From Drosophila miranda (lineage: Eukaryota; Arthropoda; Insecta; Diptera; Drosophilidae): a stretch of DNA of 64,000 nt. A model generated the notes under the pieces. It saw only the letters and a program-made list of their open reading frames with translations, made no database searches and was not told the origin of the DNA. The stretch lies in NCBI RefSeq assembly GCF_003369915.1, contig NC_046674.1, positions 930,001-994,000 of the forward strand. The letters run 5' to 3'. Shown here piece after piece: positions 59,801 through 64,000 of this stretch; position 1 is the stretch's first letter; every line of letters starts with the position of its first letter. The position numbers were made by a program, and so were the translations under genes.

Positions 59801-62273
59801 AGCATGCAGGACCTTGGGCAGCGCATTGGGATAGTTCTGCAGGTACAGACGCTTCTCCCAGAATACTTCGCGTCGCTCGGTGGCCCCGGTGTAGCCCAGC
59901 TCGGCGGTGTCCAGCAGCTCCTCCTGCAGGTTGGCGTCCAGCGAGGCAAAGTCGTAGCTGTGGGCGGAACCGAGACTGTTAGAAGACTGTGCCGAACTGG
60001 CCGAGTCGAGGCAACAACTCACTGCGGGGCTGGCTTGGGCACCTCCTGGTGCTCCGGGAACTCGATGCGCCCTCCATATGGCGGCACCTCGATGCTCAGG
60101 ACAGGACAGAAGTCGGGATGTGGGTGACAGCCGCGGGCTGGGGCTGGGCCCAGCATTTTGTCAGTGGTTGGGGGCCACACGGACAGCAGGTAGGGGCCGC
60201 AGATCATCGCCCGCTTAAAGTCGAACAGCTGTATGGAGCACCAGCCCAGCTCGGTGGTCACCTGCCGCCGCTCGCCGTTGGGCTCCGAGTTGGGCTCGTT
60301 TTCGCTGGCCGCCTGCTTGCCATAGAGGACAAACGTGACCCGCGCCTCGCGCGGCAGCGTGCATATGGGGTGCTGCTCGAAGGTCAGCCAGGCGCTGAAG
60401 TTGAGGCGCGGGAACAGGCCGCCGCTCGTGTCGTTCGAGCAGCTCAGGACATTGGGTTTCGACAGCAGTCGCGTTCCGTAGACCAGCTGCACGCACAGCG
60501 AGTAGTCATCGTACTTCCAGTTCGGCGGCGGCCTGTGCAGACAGTTGATGCTCACCACGATCGGCTTTGACACGCACGAAATGGGAATGGGTGCTGGAAT
60601 TATACACGGGATTCAATTGAGATTAGGATTGGCTGAGAGCAGATCCCGGGGCACGACTCACTTGTGGCGTAGTCCAGCGACTTTACGGAGAACGCCACTC
60701 GGAACACATTCGCATAGAGCTCGACGAGCTCCTGCACCGCATCGCGCAGACTATTGCACTTGACCTTGATCTGCTCGAGCAGGGAGCGCGGTCGCATTGT
60801 GACCTGGGCGTAGTCGCCGTAGTCGCTAACGATCTCCGGATTGCTGGCCCCCGATCCAGCCGCATACTTCGTCTGGGCCTCCTCGCAAACGCGCTTCAGG
60901 TCGGCCACGCAGCGCGCAATGTCCAGGGTGTCGATGGAGCCGAGCAGGGCGCAAATGGCCTTCACCGCCTGGACCACGCCCGAGCAGCTGACCACACTAC
61001 GGCCGGAAGCAGGTGGCGGCGAGTCAGCGGCCGACTCCAGCTTGTCGATCTCCATCTCGAGCGTCTCGATGAGTATCATCATGTTGTCGTAGGTGACAAT
61101 GGGCACCACCTCGTTGGGAAACAGCTGCTCGGGCTGCAGGTCCGCGTCGTTCACGTCGTCCCGCTCTGTGCGCGCTATGGCCTGCATGTTGGAGGCGGTG
61201 CTCAGGCACAGGCCCAGGTGGACATCCTTCTCCAGCTGGAAGCTGTTGTGGACACTCTCCAGTTGGCTCAGCCGCGAGGTAGGGGCCAGCCACTCCAGCA
61301 GACCAATGGGCTGAAAGAGCACAGATCAGCCAGGGTACAGATTGAATGAAATAGTGTAGAGACACCCACCTTGACGACATAGTCGGTGACACTGCCCTTC
61401 ACCTGGCCCTCCAGCGAGGCCAGCGCCTGGGCTACCACCTGCGCCACCACGGAGTCAACTGAAAAAGAGTGGAAAGGGGTAATGCGAGCTTTAGGGGGAG
61501 CCACAATACTACCACTTACTGTCGCAGGTGAACGTAACCGGGGTGCCATAGCCCTTGACCTGACCCTCGGCAGCCGCGGCCGATGTGGACAGCGCATGCT
61601 GCTGGAGGGTGTTCAGTGCCGGATGCACAATCACCTTGATACTGGTGTCCATCATGTAGTGGTAGTTGAACTCTGCGGCCACCACATGCCCCACGTTCGT
61701 GGGCGCGTCGTCGTGCGGGTAGCGCGACCGCAGCTGCTTGACCATGTGGTAGAACTCCAGCAGCTCGGGATCGTCCGTGCGCTGGTCGCTAATCAGCTCA
61801 TAGAGCCGCGTGCACGTTTTCCGCCGGTCGAGCACCACACGGGCCGGTATGCTGGACGTGTAGCTGTCTGTCAAGGCCGTGGGCTGGTAGGGCTTCGAGG
61901 CTGTCAACGCTGCCTGGACCTGGGCCGACTCGTACAGCTGCTGGTTACGCGGCGGCAGTGGCGGCGGCGGCGACACACTGCCCGATCCGTTTTCGGACAG
62001 ACGCAGCCGTTCCTCCACGGGGACCTCCGCCTGGCACAGCGACGCCGCCGACGAGGTCGACGGCTGGGCCAGATAGTCTTGACGCCAGCCAATCAGGCTA
62101 ACGTTCGGACTGGCGGTGGCGGTGCTCTTGTCCCACCTGTTGACCGCCTCGTACATGGGGTCCGAGTACTGGGTGCCGCCATCGCCGCTGTACAGGAAGT
62201 CGAACGGATCGTACTCCGCATAGTAGGAGGTGCTGTCCGAGGCACTGTCGTTTCCTGCAAGTAGCGAATGCAT
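50895..62273 (-). CDS. Pi3K68D: Pi3K68D, class II phosphatidylinositol 3-kinase (C2-containing)
   Basis: Coding exons on the minus strand: 61520-62254 (or to 62273), 61370-61458, 60662-61310, 60023-60593, 59318-59957, 59010-59255, 58505-58941, 58046-58438, 57271-57471, 51517-51713, 51363-51454, 51144-51293 and 50895-51077; all phases agree. Order: Pro-rich [10 protein letters not shown], Ras-binding region, C2 ([16 protein letters not shown]), helical PIK domain, kinase ([12 protein letters not shown], catalytic [20 protein letters not shown]), PX ([18 protein letters not shown]) and a second C2 ([17 protein letters not shown]). It makes PI3P and PI(3,4)P2 on endosomes and plasma membrane. 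From the ATG at 62271-62273 the product is 1,533 residues. D. melanogaster Pi3K68D is, as I recall, about 1,880, so an upstream N-terminal exon spliced at 62255 (CTTGCAG) may be outside my reading. Confidence 0.92.
51714..52428. other. Pi3K68D intron, upstream of the nested gene
   Basis: Contains GTGCTGGGTGCTGGGTGC repeats at 51870-51920 and a (GA)n tract at 52095-52112. The promoter of the nested plus-strand gene probably lies between 52.05 and 52.25 kb. Confidence 0.45.
52429..55262 (+). CDS. Single-pass membrane protein with long acidic Pro-rich tail, nested in Pi3K68D
   Basis: Four coding exons, 52429-52456, 52518-52708, 53344-53434 and 53506-55262, join in phase to 688 residues. I do not recognise the family. 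A transmembrane helix ([22 protein letters not shown], about residues 14-35) follows a 13-residue N-terminus, with GFRRRLTF immediately after, so the tail is predicted to be cytoplasmic. The tail is acidic and Pro-rich. It has a tandem duplication of 22 residues ([15 protein letters not shown] twice, about residues 275-320) and three related segments containing RYVKFDP, TLNVRGD and LKVRFDV, each followed by an acidic/Ser stretch. Two of these fit RVxF-type PP1-docking motifs. Third-position G/C bias is strong throughout exon 4, supporting real coding. It lies on the opposite strand inside the 5.6-kb Pi3K68D intron. Confidence 0.82.
55650..56770. mobile_element. Helentron-type element of the mini-me/DINE-1/SGM group
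   Basis: A non-coding element of about 1.1 kb. The 15-base ends GTTATACCCGATACT (55697-55711) and its exact inverse (56751-56765) face each other. Just outside the left one is a hairpin (GAGTTGC...GCAACTC, 55669-55692). Inside are three copies of a segment beginning ATTTTCGTCCTTTG with GGGGGCGGAAG (55962, 56098, 56425) and a (GTCY)n microsatellite, CAGACGGACGGACGG, at 56565-56621. It is followed by ATCAAGAATATATATACTTT, a sequence common to Drosophila mini-me elements. Such elements are non-autonomous, rolling-circle (Helentron) derived and very abundant in the obscura group. It sits in the Pi3K68D intron behind the nested gene. Confidence 0.75.
56565..56621. repeat. (GTCY)n microsatellite inside the mini-me element
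   Basis: GGACGGACAGACGG-type repeats of about 57 bases, the hallmark internal microsatellite of this element group. Confidence 0.85.
56771..57270. other. Remaining Pi3K68D intron
   Basis: Holds (AACGAG)n next to the element end and two related segments containing CTCGTGAATGGGAC (57028 and 57067), perhaps remnants of another repeat. No gene. Confidence 0.5.
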
Positions 62274-63888
62274 GATCAGTCGAGTCCAATCCCAATCCCA
62301 ATCCCAAGTCCCAAGTCCCAATCTGACACACAGAAATATCGCACGCAGTTATGCAAATGACACTGAGGCCTACACACGGTCAGCGTCCGCGAGAGTCGTC
62401 CGGGCTCATCGTGTAGCCAAAAATAAAGTCCCCCAATCGGTCCCCCAAAAACACAGTGCAAGACACGCGAATGGAGAGAACTAACGTGCGGCACTGCCGA
62501 TCGGAGAACAGTTCGCAAATCTACGCTAACAAATCCCACATTGGCCGCGCCATCGTTCCCATCGCCTAATAGCTAATTGTGATTGCTGTCATACACGGCC
62601 CGCTGGGGGTCGCCCACGCCGCGTCTGGCCCCGAGTATAGTGGAGGTTCCAGATCCGAATAATACTGCTTCTCGCAAGCCCCTTCGGATGCCCTGAATAA
62701 TCAGGAAACTCAAGTGAACGTGAACGCAAAGATACTGTTTGGCTGATCTGCTAATTCTTTCAATCGAACGATCACTGTACACAGCATATCGCATACGTAT
62801 TATACATATTTACACATATGTATCTATACATACATATGTTCCCCCATAGCTCATTCGGCTTGTGGGGGATCTCAACATCCCAAATGTTTTCCATCATGTG
62901 TTTCATGTCCCACAAAAGGGCAAGCCCAAAATATTTCAAGAGGGGGCCTCAAATTATATTTCAAACTTATAATCTGTTTCCAAACCCCGGAACAGCAGCG
63001 GAGTGTGCAACTTGAGATATTCAACAAGTGGGAATGCCATTAGCAGATACTCCCACTATTCAGATAAGTCGCAAAACTATGCAAACAATATTCTCACAAT
63101 GGGAAAAGTTCCCAAAGCAATACTGGCTTTATAATTTAATTTTGTAATTGATCGTTAATCGTTTGATACACTTTCAATCGATTAATCGCGTTTTTATCGA
63201 TACCCTTAATTTGGTTCGGGCCACAGGGCCACAGGACAGAAGATGGACACTGTACAGGAGAATTAGCAGGGTGCAAGAAAAAATAAAAAAGAAAACAAGA
63301 ATCGGTTCAGAGTTAGTGACAGCAGAAGGTCTTGCAGAAAGGTGCCCGAAACCGCGTTGTTAAAAGCTTAGATATCTCTACCCCAATCCAATCCAATCCA
63401 ATCCTATATCTCTAAAATGTAATATATAAATACATACATATATGCTCAACGGACGGATACATAGGATACTATAGGAACATAAATGTTAAATGATTGAGAG
63501 TTGTAGTACTATTTTGAAAGTGGGAAACGACGGGCATTGGTAGCAAGGCGGCAAGGCGACAAGGCGGCAAGGCGATGTTTAATAAAACAACAAGAGACTG
63601 GAATTTGTTCAAGGAATTGTTTATTTGTTTTTGTCTCACAAAATGATACACGATAGAACTAAATATATGTATGTATTTATATTGGTAGTTGTATATGTAT
63701 AAATGTAGCAGCAAGTCAGCAAATCACAATCTGTTCATTCCGTAATACATGGTAAAAAAGGAAACAAAAAAGAAGGAAGTGACTTCAGAATAACCCAGTA
63801 TTCTTGCACATTGGAGCACTCCTTCATCGCTACATCAAGAGGATGGATAAATCACCGATTTGTGTTAAGTTTTGAAAAAAATATGATC
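62274..63888. other. Pi3K68D upstream region and 3' UTR of the next gene
   Basis: No complete gene. The minus-strand frame 62276-62539 lacks coding bias and is probably leader or promoter. A DRE (TATCGATA) lies at 63195-63202. On the minus strand an AATAAA at 63620-63625 would end the transcript of the gene entering from the right, leaving only about 1.3 kb for the Pi3K68D 5' end. Confidence 0.45.
63195..63202. promoter_or_regulatory. DRE element TATCGATA
   Basis: Exact core of the DNA-replication-related element, which is bound by DREF and common in Drosophila housekeeping promoters. Its position about 0.9 kb before the first resolved Pi3K68D exon would suit that gene's promoter. Confidence 0.4.
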
Positions 63889-64000
63889 TTATGGATCGAT
63901 GCGGATCGGAAGCCCAGTCCAATCGTATTTGGGTGCCTTCTGCTGGGTGTGTGATGTGGTGATGGCACAAGGCACAAAGTCAGCCTTTTGTTTAAAAATA
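63889..64000 (-). CDS. 3' coding end of an unidentified gene, cut by the window edge
   Basis: On the minus strand the last 36 codons stay open to a TAA at 63889-63891 and read ...KADFVPCAITTSHTQQK then APKYDWTGLPIRIDP. Third positions are mostly G/C, and the neighbouring 3' DNA drops at once to AT-rich non-coding sequence with an AATAAA at 63620-63625. This is what a real C-terminus looks like. I do not recognise the family from so short a piece. Confidence 0.6.
   Translation of the reverse strand, partial: IFKQKADFVPCAITTSHTQQKAPKYDWTGLPIRIDP

Noticed and set aside
62276..62539. Minus-strand frame before Pi3K68D as an N-terminal extension
   Set aside because: It is in a different frame from the kinase exon and crosses a GGGATT repeat; no donor joins it in phase.

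Overview
This is a piece of Drosophila nuclear genome. The genes have short GT-AG introns, codon third positions rich in G and C, intergenic DNA full of short microsatellites, and conserved fly genes (Bmcp, Gr77a, Tim13, Pi3K68D, mir-314, mir-956). A mini-me/DINE-1-type Helentron at 55.65-56.77 kb resembles elements that are abundant in the obscura group. I therefore suggest an obscura-group fly and Muller element D (3L of D. melanogaster); the species assignment is inference.

Left part (1-7.4 kb): Bmcp (five coding exons, +), then an intronless VMP1/Tango5-like gene (+) that looks like a retrocopy. Middle part (7.7-32.8 kb): one long minus-strand gene for a single-pass CUB/LDLa membrane protein (probably the CG32432 orthologue). 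It has a 3.8-kb 3' UTR rich in simple repeats and a 15.7-kb first coding intron. That intron holds two genes on the plus strand: a Ubc4/UBE2K-like E2 paralogue and the gustatory receptor Gr77a. From 32.8 to 39.6 kb I see only upstream and intergenic DNA.

Right part (39.7-64 kb): an ORF1-only retroelement or retrogene with a poly(A) tail and a 19-bp target-site duplication (-); a 1,756-residue chitin-binding mucin with about sixty 21-residue S/T/E/P repeats (-); mir-314 (+) and mir-956 (-); Tim13 (-); and Pi3K68D (-, 13 coding exons resolved). Pi3K68D carries in a 5.6-kb intron a four-exon plus-strand gene for a single-pass membrane protein of unknown function, plus the Helentron. The last 112 bases hold the 3' coding end of a further minus-strand gene.

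The names Gr77a and Pi3K68D record distant cytological bands in D. melanogaster, yet here they lie 25 kb apart. A rearrangement breakpoint therefore lies between about 32.8 and 49.3 kb, the interval that also contains the retroelement and the expanded mucin. The most interesting signals are the ORF1-only element, the nested rearranged order of the mucin repeats, the VMP1 retrocopy, the diverged E2, the second reading frame at the CUB/LDLa gene's 3' end, and a possible two-exon 28-codon ORF at 21.1 kb.
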